From: Gammaproteobacteria bacterium
GTDB taxonomy: Bacteria; Pseudomonadota; Gammaproteobacteria; Pseudomonadales; Oleiphilaceae
NCBI GenBank assembly: GCA_029268325.1
Contig: JAJUGC010000137.1
Span: forward strand, 1 to 6,277
Length of the DNA: 6,277 bases
Direction of reading: 5' to 3'
This document shows, in pieces, positions 6,273-6,277 of this stretch (its first letter is position 1; every line of letters begins with the position of its first letter). The notes under the pieces are model-generated. The model was not told where the DNA came from. It saw only the letters and a program-made list of their open reading frames with translations, and ran no database searches. The position numbers were made by a program, and so were the translations under genes.

Positions 6273-6277
6273 ATGTC
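6273..6277 (+). CDS. Start of an unidentified gene, cut by the window edge
   Basis: ATG at 6273-6275 is preceded by AAGGA (6261-6265) with 7-nt spacing, the best ribosome site in the window, and by a promoter-like element at 6174-6203. Only Met and two bases of the next codon (TC, which fixes Ser) are present, so nothing can be said of its product. Confidence 0.6.

Overview
The window looks like ordinary chromosomal core sequence from a gammaproteobacterium. The GuaB protein resembles pseudomonad IMP dehydrogenases as I remember them, and GuaA, XseA and SelO resemble gammaproteobacterial family members. The arrangement of guaBA divergent from xseA is also found in E. coli. A marine Pseudomonadales/Alteromonadales-type organism (Marinobacter- or Hahella-like) is a reasonable guess but is not proven. 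I see no mobile element, tRNA, rRNA or CRISPR array, and no stretch above 300 bases lacks a gene.

Left part (1-1992, minus strand): the guanine-nucleotide operon guaB-guaA. guaB (IMP to XMP) is read first and guaA (XMP to GMP) follows after a 131-bp gap; only the first 130 codons of guaA are present. The main anomaly is here: guaB is collinear with the family over its full length but has a TAA in frame at codon 127, in the first CBS repeat. It is therefore a broken gene, a strain-specific nonsense mutation or a sequence error.

Middle (1993-3636, plus strand): a 97-bp divergent control region with a good sigma70 promoter for guaB, then xseA (exonuclease VII large subunit). A 61-codon gene of unknown function overlaps the xseA stop by 4 bp (ATGA). 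It is not xseB.

Right part: a membrane-bound M48-type zinc metalloprotease on the minus strand (3631-4524) converges on the small gene with overlapping stop codons. A 148-bp divergent gap separates it from selO (4673-6154, plus strand), a protein AMP-transferase with all its catalytic residues. After selO comes a 118-bp leader region with a promoter-like element and a strong ribosome binding site for a gene whose first bases end the window.

Functionally, the genes are housekeeping (GMP synthesis, DNA repair nuclease) plus envelope and redox quality control (M48 protease, SelO). I find no clear evidence of a new multi-gene system. The items most worth checking are the guaB nonsense codon and the unknown gene coupled to xseA.
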